From the NCBI GenBank assembly GCA_036925085.1, contig JAUPFP010000022.1:185001-249000 (forward strand): a stretch of DNA of 64,000 nucleotides, in the 5' to 3' direction. The DNA is from Brachycybe producta. Taxonomy: Eukaryota > Arthropoda > Diplopoda > Playtdesmida > Andrognathidae. How positions within the stretch are numbered: position 1 is the first letter of the stretch; every line of letters starts with the position of its first letter. The position numbers and the translations under genes are program-made. Positions 34,350-44,910 of the stretch are shown in pieces. The notes beneath the pieces were generated by a model. The model did no database searches, had not been told where the DNA came from, and worked only from the letters and a program-made list of their open reading frames with translations.

Positions 34350-34731
34350 GGCCAGGTCCGGCGGGATTACCCCCCCGTACGGTTCATGGACCCAGGATCC
34401 TCCCCACCCTCCGCAGCAGGGATAGCTGCGCGCCACATGTACTCATGTGGTTGCCACCCATCCGGGTGGCATTATCGAAAAATTTATAAAAAAATAAAAT
34501 ACGTTGCAACTGTTCTTTTCTTTTTAGATTTCAATAGCGGCTCGCCACTCAGCGAGCATTAATTATCTTTGTTTTATGTTTTCAGCCTTTTCCAATTTTT
34601 AAGGGCGCTGACACTTCGGTGCCAGTGCCTTTCCATAACCACCTCTGTACACGGTAAGTCCTCAGCCACCCATGTCTCCCCGCTGCGTAACTTGAAAACC
34701 TTCCACCCTTGGCTGGAGTACGAGGACGTAC

Positions 34732-34752
34732 TCCAAGCAAAGTTGGAGGGTA
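34732..34752 (+). promoter_or_regulatory. Candidate polypurine tract
   Basis: AAAGTTGGAGGG ends two bases before the 3' LTR. It is purine-rich and correctly placed for plus-strand priming, although interrupted by two Ts. Confidence 0.45.
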
Positions 34753-35440
34753 TGTAACACCCTGTAAATCGTGATCCCGCCAAAACCATAGCCTGGGGGG
34801 TAAACAACTCTCAACCGTCCCTCCCTCCTCTCTGACTCACCTTTCTGACTCATGCCCAAGTGGCGGATTGATACGTAAAGGACCATGGTCACTTGGACCT
34901 GGTTACACCTCGCAGGTGTACACAGGTCCAAGGTATAAAAGGACCATGTTCCTCTTTGTTCCTCAGTTCTTTCCTTTGCCTGTTTTTGCGATACATTCCA
35001 AATCATGGGCCTGAGGATTTCCAGTTAGTATTTTACTATTCACCCTTGTATCTGTACTTCTTACAAGGAATGAATAAAAGTGTTGTAATAAGAAGTAGCG
35101 TTGTCTCTATGTCTTTATGCTAATAACTTCTCTTCAGAGGCCGGAGGTTTCATAGGGCAGGAGCTATACGATTCTCAGCAGCTACAACATCTTCTCTAGT
35201 CGGAATACCGATGGAGAAGATGTATATCAGCATCAACCGGAAGAGAGAGAGATGGCCGCCACTCTCCTGCATTGATTTCACCCCCATGCAGAAGAGTGAC
35301 TTCAATCTATCTCCATCCAGCTCTCTCTACAGCTCGGATCTTCTCTGTGCAGGTGTCATACTGCTCAGAGAAGAAACGAAAAGTAGAAAATGTCATCTAA
35401 AGGTTGGTAATAAAATATTGGTTGATGTCAAAAGCTCACA
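34753..35440 (+). repeat. 3' LTR
   Basis: 688 bp. On reading both copies I found no difference from the 5' LTR. The hairpin is at 34892-34932 and TATAAAAG at 34934-34941. It is followed by the ATTG target duplication. Confidence 0.93.
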
Positions 35441-35937
35441 ATTGCCATGAAAAAACTTTTAACATAATTTTTACCATTCTAGTTTTGAAAATTCCATTTT
35501 TTTCGTAATGTTTCTAAAAAAAAAACGGTTTATGGAGCATAGCGTTATCAACTGCAGTGACGCATTCCGGTAGGACAAAAACAAAATAAAATTTCTATTC
35601 AGCCACCTAAAGCACAATTGCAGAGAACATGCTAATTACTTCTTATAGTATTAATTATTATATAAGTAACTTAAAATCAAAGTTTAGCTAACATCTCTGA
35701 AAGTAAGTTAATTTTTACTTACTAGGAGGCGGATTAACCCCGATGACGGTGCACATGGTGATGACTGTGCGTAACTTGACGACGGGGTGGATGGTGACGA
35801 TGGTGCGGATTGTGGTGATGCACCGTATGGTAGTGATGCCGCACATGGCGCCCACGAGCTTCACAATGGTCTACGTTCTAAGATATGATGAACAGGAAGC
35901 CAATGAGAACCACGACGGCAATTGATGTCAAATTTTT

Positions 35938-35972
35938 GTAACATCCCCGTTTCCGTCGGGTTAGTAGATATA
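35938..35972 (-). mobile_element. LTR end remnant at the start codon of pseudogene B
   Basis: TGTAACATCCCCGTTTCCGT matches, in reverse, the terminal sequence of the solo LTR ending at 61839 (ACGGGAATGTTACA). Only about 35 bp survive before the (TA)n tract. Confidence 0.55.
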
Positions 35973-36195
<223 letters not shown>

Positions 36196-36363
36196 TGTGT
36201 GATTAATGCTGTACAAACTTGTTTTATATATAAGTTAATGCTGTAGAGTAAATTGTGATATTTTAAAAAGTTGTTTGATGGTTCGAAGCCACCTGGTATA
36301 ATTATATGAAATGTGAATTTTTGTGATTTTAAAGAAAATTTGTGCATAAATTAAGTTTCTTAC

Positions 36364-36480
36364 CAAAATGAGTCGAACTACTTTTTCGTATACGAAAGTG
36401 TGTTGTGGTCGATAGTTGCTGAAACTACTGCTTTATATACTCCTGAAAGAAATACAACGGAATACAGAAATAGACACGTG
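36364..36480 (-). promoter_or_regulatory. Gene B promoter and non-coding exon 1
   Basis: CACGTG (36480-36475), 35 bp, then TATATAAAG (36439-36431), a 5' UTR running through CGTATACGAAAAAGTAG to CTCATTTTG, and the donor GTAAGAAAC at 36363. It looks intact although the downstream gene is broken. Confidence 0.6.
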
Positions 36481-37029
36481 ATGAACATTAGTAGAATTGT
36501 ATTGACAATGCAATTTTTGTTTGAATTCTGCTACTTTTTGCTGGCAAACAAAACGGTTATGTACTTAGTATGAGACAAGAGTTGTGAAAGTTATTGCCAT
36601 TAGTAGTAATCTATCTTTTTCTATGTTTGCAGTTAAACGTAGACTGGCAGAAAATAATGTTTCATACCTTATTTCCCTTAGTTTATGCAATTAAGAAGAA
36701 AAAAAACTTACACACTTGTAATGTGTAAAACCCAAACTTTTATTAATTTATCATTCATTTTTGACAAAGTTCTCATTTAGGCTAATATTGGTATGCTAAT
36801 CTTTGTCATTATGTGTTGGTCTTTGGACAGAATGACAGTAGCCTAGCCAAGGTTTCTGGCTGATTATGCATATACTGTATGTATGCACGTTTAGCTTTTT
36901 AGTTATTTACCGGCATTGACCTAACTCAAATTAGTGGTTTTACAATTTATTCAATTCTAAGAAATGAGCAAGGTAAAAAACGACCCATGTTTAAATAAGT
37001 TTAAATAAAAAGCATTTGCATCATGCATT

Positions 37030-37275
37030 TTCAAAACGTTATATGTGCCAAACTTTAAATTTTTCAGGAGATAGAAAAAACAAATTTTCTACTAAACCAA
37101 ATTACATTAAAGGCATAAAATATTGTAATACAATTTTACAGAAAGCTAAGAAATGAAGAGAATTTATTAAAAATTATTAATCAGTATTAGAATATTTTTT
37201 AAAAATTTTTAAACTTCACACTTTAGTTCCAAAAATGTTGTTAAGTGCCAACGTGCAACATATGCTGACAAGTTG
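37030..37275. repeat. Dispersed repeat, inverted copy at 62220-62455
   Basis: CAGGAGATAGAAAAAACAAA, CTACTAAACCAAATTACATT and CAACATATGCTGACAAGTTG recur in reverse complement at 62220-62455. It is non-coding. Confidence 0.6.
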
Positions 37276-38427
37276 TCACTATAGTGACATTGTTGGCATT
37301 TACAACGTGACTGTGGTCACTAAGTGACACAGGTTGACTGGCCATGGTTCCCACTCGAATTTCTATTGGCTGTTACAACGTTATGACTTGCACAACAATT
37401 CCAACTTCAGTTTTTTACCGCTAGGAACAGCAATTTCGTTACAACCCATTTTCTATTGAAAACGTGTTTCACCCTTATGTGGCATTTATAATGTTATAGA
37501 AATGCCAGCCTCATATTAATGATTTGGCAATCTTTAGGGCAGACTTGACAAAATTTTGGCTTGAACTTTCTGGAGGTAATGGTCTCTCTAAGGATATTTT
37601 TTATGTTGACATTTTTGAAAATCAACTTTTTATGCCTTTTAGCTTCTAAAACAATCAAGTTTCTTTTAATTTTTGCTCCTATAAGACAGGTTAATTGGAG
37701 TTTGAGAGGCATATTTACACTTCTAAACCACCTTAGGTTTAAAATTATTTCCGAATTATATTTATTAATTTTACAAGTAGCTATGATCTATTGTATGTCT
37801 AAGTGCAAGAGGTATTTTGGGATGATGTTTTTTAAAAATAAGCATTTTATGGGATTTTTTTCTTAAAAATCAGTCACTTTTTGACATTTTAGTACAAGAA
37901 ATGTCCAATTTGAACATTTTCAAACTGCCATAAAAAGTGTATTTTAAAAGATTTGGAATTTCTGTTTAAGCATTTGAAGGGTTATGACAAAAAACGATAG
38001 TTCACTTTCGGTGAAAAGTTGGCTGAACAACAAAGGACTGATCATTTTTAGCCGTACCCGTTCATTTGTAATGTTTTGCTAGGAACAAGCTGTGTCTCAA
38101 TATATTTACGAAATGTCACTGTATCAAGTTTGAATGTTAAGTAAACTTTACTTGAACTTCAAGAGTCGACTTTTATTGTTTATCTCTCGAGTAACAATTA
38201 ATATTTGTTAAATACTAAAAACTGAGTGAAGACAATGTTCATTAGGACAGAAAAAAGTATATGACAACCTCGAATTTGACTTACATTATAATCTGAAATA
38301 TATTGTAAAAAAATACTATCAGAATATTAGATTTTTTTTTCTAAACTCAAGAAACCAGTTTGAGAAACACTTCTATGGGGAAATGCAAAAATTAAGTTAA
38401 TGTTTGTGAAAAATGATAAATTTTGTG

Positions 38428-41390
38428 ACACCAACTGCACGTGTATGGCGTATACATGTGTGAGCGGTATCACTTACCGCACCTCCTAAACAAGTGTCAC
38501 AAAGAGAAAAGGGTTTTGCCGCCTGCGACACATGTAAGCAATTACATGTGACGGTGACACCAAATAAATCAAGATGATTTCTCCAAAATCATTTACATAA
38601 TTTTGGGTCAATTCTGGTCAGTCCGACCTGTGGGCGACCCCTGGTCACCAGTGGCCTCTCCCAAGGGCCAGAGTGAGAAAACAGGCACGCGAGGTACTCT
38701 CGAGAGAACAGAAGGCAGAGTTTTGCAGAAAAGCGTTTTCCTCCTCATTAGTCAATGATTAAGAGAGTGACATTCTAAAGCTCCAAAGTAGTTTTTGGAT
38801 TTAGAATCTCACAAGTCAGTAATGTTGAATGTTCGCTATTTTTATATCACTATTCATGTATCATTCTAAGTATTTGCTTGTAAAATAAATCAGATATATT
38901 TTTAAATGGTTCGTCTTTTTTCGGGGATATCTCTGGGAGATAATAATCATCACTTTCCCTTTAAATTGTGGGAACAGGGAGACCTGTAAAACGGAAACAA
39001 AGTAGCAACATGCCAGGAAGCCCGGAACCCCTAAAACCGGAGGCACGACAAGAGGCTGCGCATCCAGGTCTACGAGCAGACCTGGATCACCCGGCAGGTC
39101 GCAAGACCCTTCTGAGGAACGTACAGAGCACTATACAAACCCCTCCGAAAAGGCTGGCAGAGGTCCAGCCATTTTACAGTTTGATAAAATGAAAGTTTTT
39201 AATGAAATTAGAAGTTAATTAAAGAATAAAAAGTGTGGGAAAATACTATATAGTGCAATAGATAAAGGAATAAAGTGGTCAATTAATATTACAAAGGCTA
39301 ATTGCCTGATTAAAACAAGAAAGGAGAGGAAACTATATAAATAAATGAAACAGTTGGAAATTAGTTTTAAAAAGGAAAGAACATATGGTTTGTATTTTGC
39401 ATTCACACAGTAGAAGACCACCTGTTTTACAAAATTTTGACTTCACTATAGAAGAAGAATAAAAAGAAGAAACTGATGGTAGAAAAGTGTAACAAGATTC
39501 TTTTTACCATATGCTCTCTTGTATATTAAAAAATAACAAAAGTAATAAAAAACTTTAGAGAAAAAGTAAAGCACATACACCAGGTTCTCAACATATAGAG
39601 AAAAGGGCTGCTAAATAAATGTAAAAAATATTAGACAAATAAAAAAGAAACTTTTGAATGAGTATACTAAAATGAATGAAACAGTGGTTGAAATCAAATG
39701 TCACCCAAAAAGAGGTACTGCAGAAGTACCGAAAGAGTTGTATGATGTTAGGGTTCTCAACACTAAAAGTAAAAGGACCAAAATCGTATTTTGATGGAAA
39801 TACCTTTCAGAGGCCAGGGAAATCAAATAAACGAATGAGAATGTTTACTGTTTAAAAGAAATGTTATGAGTTGCTGAAAACTAAAACTTTAGATTAAAAG
39901 TTAAAGGGTAACCATACTAATTCAAAGAAAACGATAGTTAGTGAAATTAATATGTATCTGTGATCGTAAAACATTATAAAGAAGTTAAATTATAATTTTA
40001 ATGCCGGATGCATGTTTGAAAGATGTTTGTAAAAGACGATGAATAGCAAGTTGACCGATTGGTTATTTTAATTTTAGAAAATTGTTTTTAACCAATCAGG
40101 TTACTTAAAATTCATTTTTGGACTAAAGAATATTCAAGGAACATCGTGTTCTTGAGTCTGAAATTGGAGGTTAAGGATAATTTAACAGATGTAAAAAGGT
40201 TTTGTCTAACTGATAAAGAATGTTCAGAATAGAAAAGTAGAGAGGAGTTATGACAGAAAAAATTTCTGAAAGAGAGATAGATATCACACATGATTTTGGA
40301 TTTAACAGTGAACAATTTTGGTATTATAACTTGTATGTGGAGATATGTGATATTGATGTAACCAGCACAAATGTAAATAACCATATATGGTGATATATGG
40401 TGATTGTGCTTTGGTGAATTTCTATCTATATAGAACTACTGGAGGAAATACAACAAGCTCTCTGGGCTTTACCAATTCTGCCAGAAAAAAATCTGGACAT
40501 CACAGGAGAAAAAGACACCCTACATCAAGGTAAGGTTGGAGTATTTTATTTTTATTTGGCCAAATTTGCATGGAAAGTTAAAGTTGTCCAATGCCAGAAA
40601 TAAGCCCACACAACTGATTAAAAGCTTTAAAACCCATTCCCTAGATAAGCCTTCAGTGGCTGGGAGGGTCGAACCCCTAACCCATGATGAGATGCTTTCC
40701 GACTGAATGGGGAATCACAGTACACCACTGTGATAGCCGTGAATATGGGACTAACATTTTTCCTGAAAAAACGTGTGCTTTGAAGAATGCAAATTTTCTC
40801 AAAACTACAGGTGGCAGAGAAGCCGAGGTTAGTAAATTGGGAAGGTGCGCTGATAACTAGGAGGTTTTCCACCCACCCAAGCTGTTGCTAGAAATAGGGA
40901 TGTACTATGCTATAGCAACATTCTTCAGCCTTTTTGCACCTGCAGACCGGCGAAAATAGGAGAAATATTTCGTGGACTGGCTGACAGGCAAACGAAAACT
41001 TAGTGCTGCGCACAACTGCCTGTGATGCAATACAGGCATTTGGCGGTGGTGCACTTCCATACTTGTCGCATGCATTGTCCCGTTCGCCTCGCAAGAGTAG
41101 CAATCCATTCCGGCATTGGAGTGGTGTGGGAGCGGTGCAGGAGTGGATTGCAATTAGCAAATTTGGAAGTCAATTGCCGGTCCGCAGACCACAGGTTGAA
41201 GAACACTGTGCTATAGTACATAATGGCCACTGCAGTATAGTTGGCACCATCTGGATGAACAAAAACTAAATATCTGTTCTGCCACCTTAACAGCAGTTAT
41301 CACAGATTCATTTGTTGCTGTAGAAATGATAGTCTAAATCTGTAAATCGATTTGAAAATCGACAAATTGAAATTAAAGAAATAAATTTAT
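38428..41390. other. Mostly unassigned region with a GC-richer island
   Basis: 38428-38720 and 38960-39190 are GC-richer than average. The sequence starts TGTGACACC, which resembles the LTR starts elsewhere in the window, but I found no matching second end. A 60-codon frame (ATG 39010 to TGA 39192) is Pro/Arg-rich and unrecognised. 39200-40440 is AT-rich with nothing supported. 40740-41290 contains repeat fragments of the intron families (CACTGCAGT, GCCACCTTAA). Confidence 0.4.
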
Positions 41391-41409
41391 TGAAATGATT
41401 AGAAATTTC

Positions 41410-44400
41410 CCGTGGGGGTAGTTGGTCCCCTATCGGGTGCCTCCCCAGGTGGCGGATAGGGGAATGCCCGCCAGATATGGAGGGTACTGAGGGCATAAAA
41501 TACTCAGGGCAGACCAAAACCAAACCACGCCATTGCCGGTCCCCCAGCCCGGGTGCAAAAGTGGAGGGTCGACGTCAGGTTGGCAGCCGGTTGTAAAGAT
41601 TTGCCAAAACATATGATGTTGGTTCGAAATAGTATTCCGAATATGGCTAGGGCGTCCCCCGCCATAAGCGACGCGCAGCTGCAACGCCCGGTGGCTGTGA
41701 CAAATTGGCAAGGGCTACCCCACAGTGGACGGGTGGGGCTAAAGAAGCGAGTCCAGCACCAACAACAAGGAGGGCTTGGAAGTAGTGGTAGAAGTGGAGG
41801 TACTAAACTTAGGTTTGGCACCTGGAATATAGGGAGTTTGACAGGGAAGACTAGGGAGTTATCTAGGGTGCTAAAGGCTAGGAGGGTAAATGTTGCATGT
41901 CTGCAGGAGACAAGATGGAAAGGGGATAAATCCAGGGACATTGGGGATGGGTATAAATTAATTTATGCAAGTAGTGAGGAGGGTAGAAATGGAGTGGGAA
42001 TTGTCCTAGATCAGGAACTCAGACATAGTGTGGTTGAGGTTAGGCGGATAAATAGTAGGCTGTTAGTAGTAAAGGTAGTTTGGGGTGGCATTGTTATAAA
42101 TGTAGTTAGTGCATATGGCCCCCAGGTTGGATTAGATACAGCCAGGAAGCTAGCATTCTGGGAACAGTTTGATGACCTAATGTTGGGCATGAGTAGGAAG
42201 GAACGGGTCATAATTGGTGGGGACTTTAATGGACATGTAGGTAGAAATAGGGAAGGGTATGAAGAGGTACATGGTGGGTGGGGCTATGGAGAGCGAAATA
42301 AAGAAGGGGAGAGTATCCTGGAGGCAGCAGTGGCACATAAGTTAATTTTAGCAAACACACTATTCCAGAAGCGAGAGGAACATTTGATTACTTTTAAGAG
42401 CAGGGCAGGAGAATCCCAGATTGATCTCTTCATGATTCGGAGTGAGGATAGAAACGAGTGCAAGGATTGTAAAGTGATACCGAGTGAAAACTTAGCGGGA
42501 CAACATAGGCTAGTAGTGTTAGACCTAAAACCTAGGGGTGCAAAACAGGTGGTCAGACATAGAGGACAGACAGCAATTAGGTGGTGGGCATTACCAGACA
42601 AGGTGGAAGAGTTTAAGAAAATGGCAGGTAAGATAGCATGGGATTTAGATGGCACTGCAGGAGAGCTGTGGACAAGGGTAGCACAACAGATCCGTGATTG
42701 TGGAAACGAGGTACTAGGGACAGTACGAGTAGGGGGGTCTCGATTAGACAGAGAAACTTGGTGGTGGGATGAGGAGGTACAGATGGCAGTTAAAAAGAAG
42801 AAAGATGCTTTCAAGACTTGGTGGCACGATGGAAGCAGGGAGGCCCAGATAGAATACAAGCGTGCCAAGATAGAGGCCAAACAGCAGGTAGCCTTAGCAA
42901 AGCATAAGAAATATGCGGACATGTATGCCAAGTTAGGTACCAGAGCAGGAGAAATGGCAGTATATAGAATAGCTAGGGCTCGGGAGAATAAAGGCAGAGA
43001 TATTGAAAAGGTGGTGAGTGTTAAGGATAATGGGGGCAAAGTATTGTGGGGTAGGGAGCCAGTACGGAACAGGTGGGGGGAATATTTTAGTAAGCTTATG
43101 AATGAGGGGGTAGAGCAGGAGCCTTCCACTGGAAGAAATAATGATAGAAAAGAAGTGGAGCAGGTTAGGGCTGAGGAAATTGTTCAGGCATTGCAAAAAA
43201 TGAAGCTAGGGAAGGCTTTAGGGCCAGATGGGATACCAGTAGAGGTGTGGAAGGTCTTGGGTAATGTTGCCATTTCCTGGCTCACAAAGTTATTCAATAG
43301 ATTGGCTATGGGGGATAGAATGCCAGGCGCATGGCGGGACAGCTGGTTAGTGCCTATTTTCAAAGGGAAGGGTGACGTTCAGGAATGTGGGAACTATAGA
43401 GGTATTAAATTGATGAGTCATACGATGAAGCTTTGGGAGAGAGTAATCGAAGCTCGACTACGGGGTAAAACTGCAATTGGGGGAAGTCAGTTTGGGTTTA
43501 TGCCAGGAAAATCCACAATGCACCCTATTTTTGCCATAAGGCAAGTTATTGAGAAGTTTCGGGCTGCCAAGAAAGAGTTACACATGGTATTTATAGATCT
43601 AGAGAAAGCCTATGACAGAGTACCACGGACGTTATTGTGGGAGGTCTTACAGAAGAAGGGGGTGGGTGAGAGTTATATAGATATGGTGAGGGACATGTAT
43701 AGGGATGCACGGACAAGCGTTAAGACTGCCTGGGGGTTCTCTGACAGTTTTCGTGTTAGGATGGGTGTGCACCAGGGCTCAGCACTTAGTCCATATCTAT
43801 TTATTTTGGTCCTGGATGAGTTACTGGCAGGGGTGAGGCAGGAGGTCCCCTGGTGTATGCTGTTTGCAGATGACATAGTCTTAGTTGGGGAATCCAAATT
43901 AGAACTCGAGATAAGGTTAGAGGAGACTAGGAATGCCTTGGAATCAAAGGGGTTGAAAATAAGTAGGGCAAAAACGGAGTACATGAAATTCCAGTGGGAT
44001 GGGAAAGAACAGTTGAATGAGGGGATTAGACTTGGGGACAGTTTAATGCAGCAGGTGCATGACTTCAAATATTTAGGATCTGTGCTGCAAGATGATGGGA
44101 GCTTAGACTTAGACATCACAAACCGGATAAAAGCAGGTTGGCATAGGTGGAGGCAGGCTAGTGGGGTTTTATGTGACAGGAAGTTACCTATAAAATTGAA
44201 GGGAAAGTTTTATAGAACAGTAGTCAGACCAGCTATGTTGTATGGGTCAGAATGTTGGGCAATCAAGAAGGTGCATGAGGATAGAATGCAGGTAGCTGAG
44301 ATGAGAATGCTAAGGTTTATGAGTGGGGTGACCAGAAGGGATAGGATCAGAAATGATTTTATTAGGGGTAGTGTAGGGGTAACAAATATAGTAGAAAAGA

Positions 44401-44660
44401 TGCAGGAAAATAGGCTGCGGTGGTTTGGGCATGTCCTCAGGAGTGGAGAAGATGGGCTGCTGAGACAGGCAATGAACTTAGACCTGGGAATAAAACGGGG
44501 TAGAGGAAGACCCAAGCAAACCTGGGATGTGGTAGTAAAACGGGACATGGTGGCATGTGGGGTCACTGGGGGCTTGGTGCAAAATCGGAACGAGTGGAGA
44601 GTTAGAACCAGCAAGGCCGACCCTGCTGCTTGCAGGATAAGGTACAGGAAATGATGATGA
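41410..44660 (+). mobile_element. Full-length RTE-type LINE
   Basis: A 19-bp perfect target duplication, TGAAATGATTAGAAATTTC, flanks the element (41391-41409 and 44661-44679). It has a short GC-rich 5' leader, one long ORF, essentially no 3' UTR and a (ATG)n-type tail, all typical of RTE-clade LINEs. It is inserted in the 3' flanking repeat of gene C; the uninterrupted sequence is visible near 52080-52130. Confidence 0.93.
41613..44654 (+). CDS. LINE endonuclease/reverse transcriptase
   Basis: The first ATG in frame is 41613 (about 1013 residues). An in-frame open stretch begins further upstream, with GTG at 41553. Order of domains: an APE-type endonuclease at about residues 65-310 (GTWNIGSLTG, QETRWKGD, SAYGP, GGDFNGHVG, QHRLVVLDL), which nicks target DNA; a linker; reverse transcriptase at about 520-800 (LGKALGPDGIP, VPIFKGKG, GFMPGKST, FIDLEKAYDRVP, HQGSALSPYLF, and the catalytic MLFADDIVL); then a thumb and C-terminal region (LRWFGHVLR). 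All catalytic boxes I can check are present and the frame is unbroken, so this copy may be active. Length fits RTE ORF2; no separate ORF1 is seen. Confidence 0.93.
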   Translation: MMLVRNSIPNMARASPAISDAQLQRPVAVTNWQGLPHSGRVGLKKRVQHQQQGGLGSSGRSGGTKLRFGTWNIGSLTGKTRELSRVLKARRVNVACLQETRWKGDKSRDIGDGYKLIYASSEEGRNGVGIVLDQELRHSVVEVRRINSRLLVVKVVWGGIVINVVSAYGPQVGLDTARKLAFWEQFDDLMLGMSRKERVIIGGDFNGHVGRNREGYEEVHGGWGYGERNKEGESILEAAVAHKLILANTLFQKREEHLITFKSRAGESQIDLFMIRSEDRNECKDCKVIPSENLAGQHRLVVLDLKPRGAKQVVRHRGQTAIRWWALPDKVEEFKKMAGKIAWDLDGTAGELWTRVAQQIRDCGNEVLGTVRVGGSRLDRETWWWDEEVQMAVKKKKDAFKTWWHDGSREAQIEYKRAKIEAKQQVALAKHKKYADMYAKLGTRAGEMAVYRIARARENKGRDIEKVVSVKDNGGKVLWGREPVRNRWGEYFSKLMNEGVEQEPSTGRNNDRKEVEQVRAEEIVQALQKMKLGKALGPDGIPVEVWKVLGNVAISWLTKLFNRLAMGDRMPGAWRDSWLVPIFKGKGDVQECGNYRGIKLMSHTMKLWERVIEARLRGKTAIGGSQFGFMPGKSTMHPIFAIRQVIEKFRAAKKELHMVFIDLEKAYDRVPRTLLWEVLQKKGVGESYIDMVRDMYRDARTSVKTAWGFSDSFRVRMGVHQGSALSPYLFILVLDELLAGVRQEVPWCMLFADDIVLVGESKLELEIRLEETRNALESKGLKISRAKTEYMKFQWDGKEQLNEGIRLGDSLMQQVHDFKYLGSVLQDDGSLDLDITNRIKAGWHRWRQASGVLCDRKLPIKLKGKFYRTVVRPAMLYGSECWAIKKVHEDRMQVAEMRMLRFMSGVTRRDRIRNDFIRGSVGVTNIVEKMQENRLRWFGHVLRSGEDGLLRQAMNLDLGIKRGRGRPKQTWDVVVKRDMVACGVTGGLVQNRNEWRVRTSKADPAACRIRYRK

Positions 44661-44910
44661 TGAAATGATTAGAAATTTCAATTTTATTGGTATTTCTTCA
44701 AGTTACAATGTTGACATTTTTAAACATTTGTTTACATTATGAAGTTCCAAATGTGCAATTTTGGTTAATTAATTAGTGTCATCAATGTCTTAAACTGATT
44801 ACAGTGCGTTAAAATAAACAGCTCATTTATTATAAAGTTAATTAAAATGCCATTTAAAACATAACTTTATTTCATACTTACTATTGGCTCCATTGTGAAA
44901 CGAATTTCAC

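Larger units (their letters stand above)
25188..35440 (+). mobile_element. Non-autonomous LTR retrotransposon, 10.25 kb, with gag-protease and a second ORF
   Basis: The element has LTR 25188-25875, PBS, tandem-repeat leader, gag-protease ORF 28314-30695, a non-coding spacer, ORF 32172-34349, a short purine-rich tract and LTR 34753-35440. The two 688-bp LTRs look identical, start TGTAAC and end CTCACA. ATTG flanks both sides (25184-25187 and 35441-35444). No reverse transcriptase, RNase H or integrase motif (for example YxDD) is present in any frame I could read, so another element must supply these. Identical LTRs and open frames suggest recent insertion. Confidence 0.9.
24960..35607. mobile_element. 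GGTGGCTGAATAG-family element interrupted by the LTR retrotransposon
   Basis: The left end GGTGGCTGAATAGATATGG (24960) and the right end ATTTCTATTCAGCCACC (35607) are inverted and flanked by TAA on both sides (24957-24959 and 35608-35610). Removing the LTR element rejoins the interior at ATTG, exactly as in uninterrupted copies near 8852 and 53188. Confidence 0.7.
24660..35937 (-). pseudogene. Gene B: defensin-like pseudogene split by an LTR element
   Basis: Exon 2 (35937-35724) retains the signal-peptide region ([18 protein letters not shown]), then an in-frame TAG, then DHCEA and a long His/Arg-rich tail (about 40 residues with 17 or more His), ending at TAA before GTAAGT. The start codon has been displaced by an LTR end inserted at 35938. 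Exon 3 keeps its acceptor (CCAATCCTAG, 24674-24683) and stop codon, but only GT-GCT-AAC-CAG-TGA remains (24673-24660): the stretch coding for all six cysteines has been precisely deleted. The 11-kb intron contains the 10.25-kb LTR retrotransposon 25188-35440. The promoter at 36364-36480 looks intact. It cannot encode the mature peptide. Confidence 0.75.

Noticed and set aside
38968-39192. 74-codon frame in a GC-rich island
   Set aside because: It begins at GTG. The ATG-initiated part is 60 codons without recognisable domain or splice context, so it is mentioned only in the region note.
42284-43129. 281-codon minus-strand frame
   Set aside because: It is the antisense shadow of the LINE reverse-transcriptase frame and has no motif of its own.
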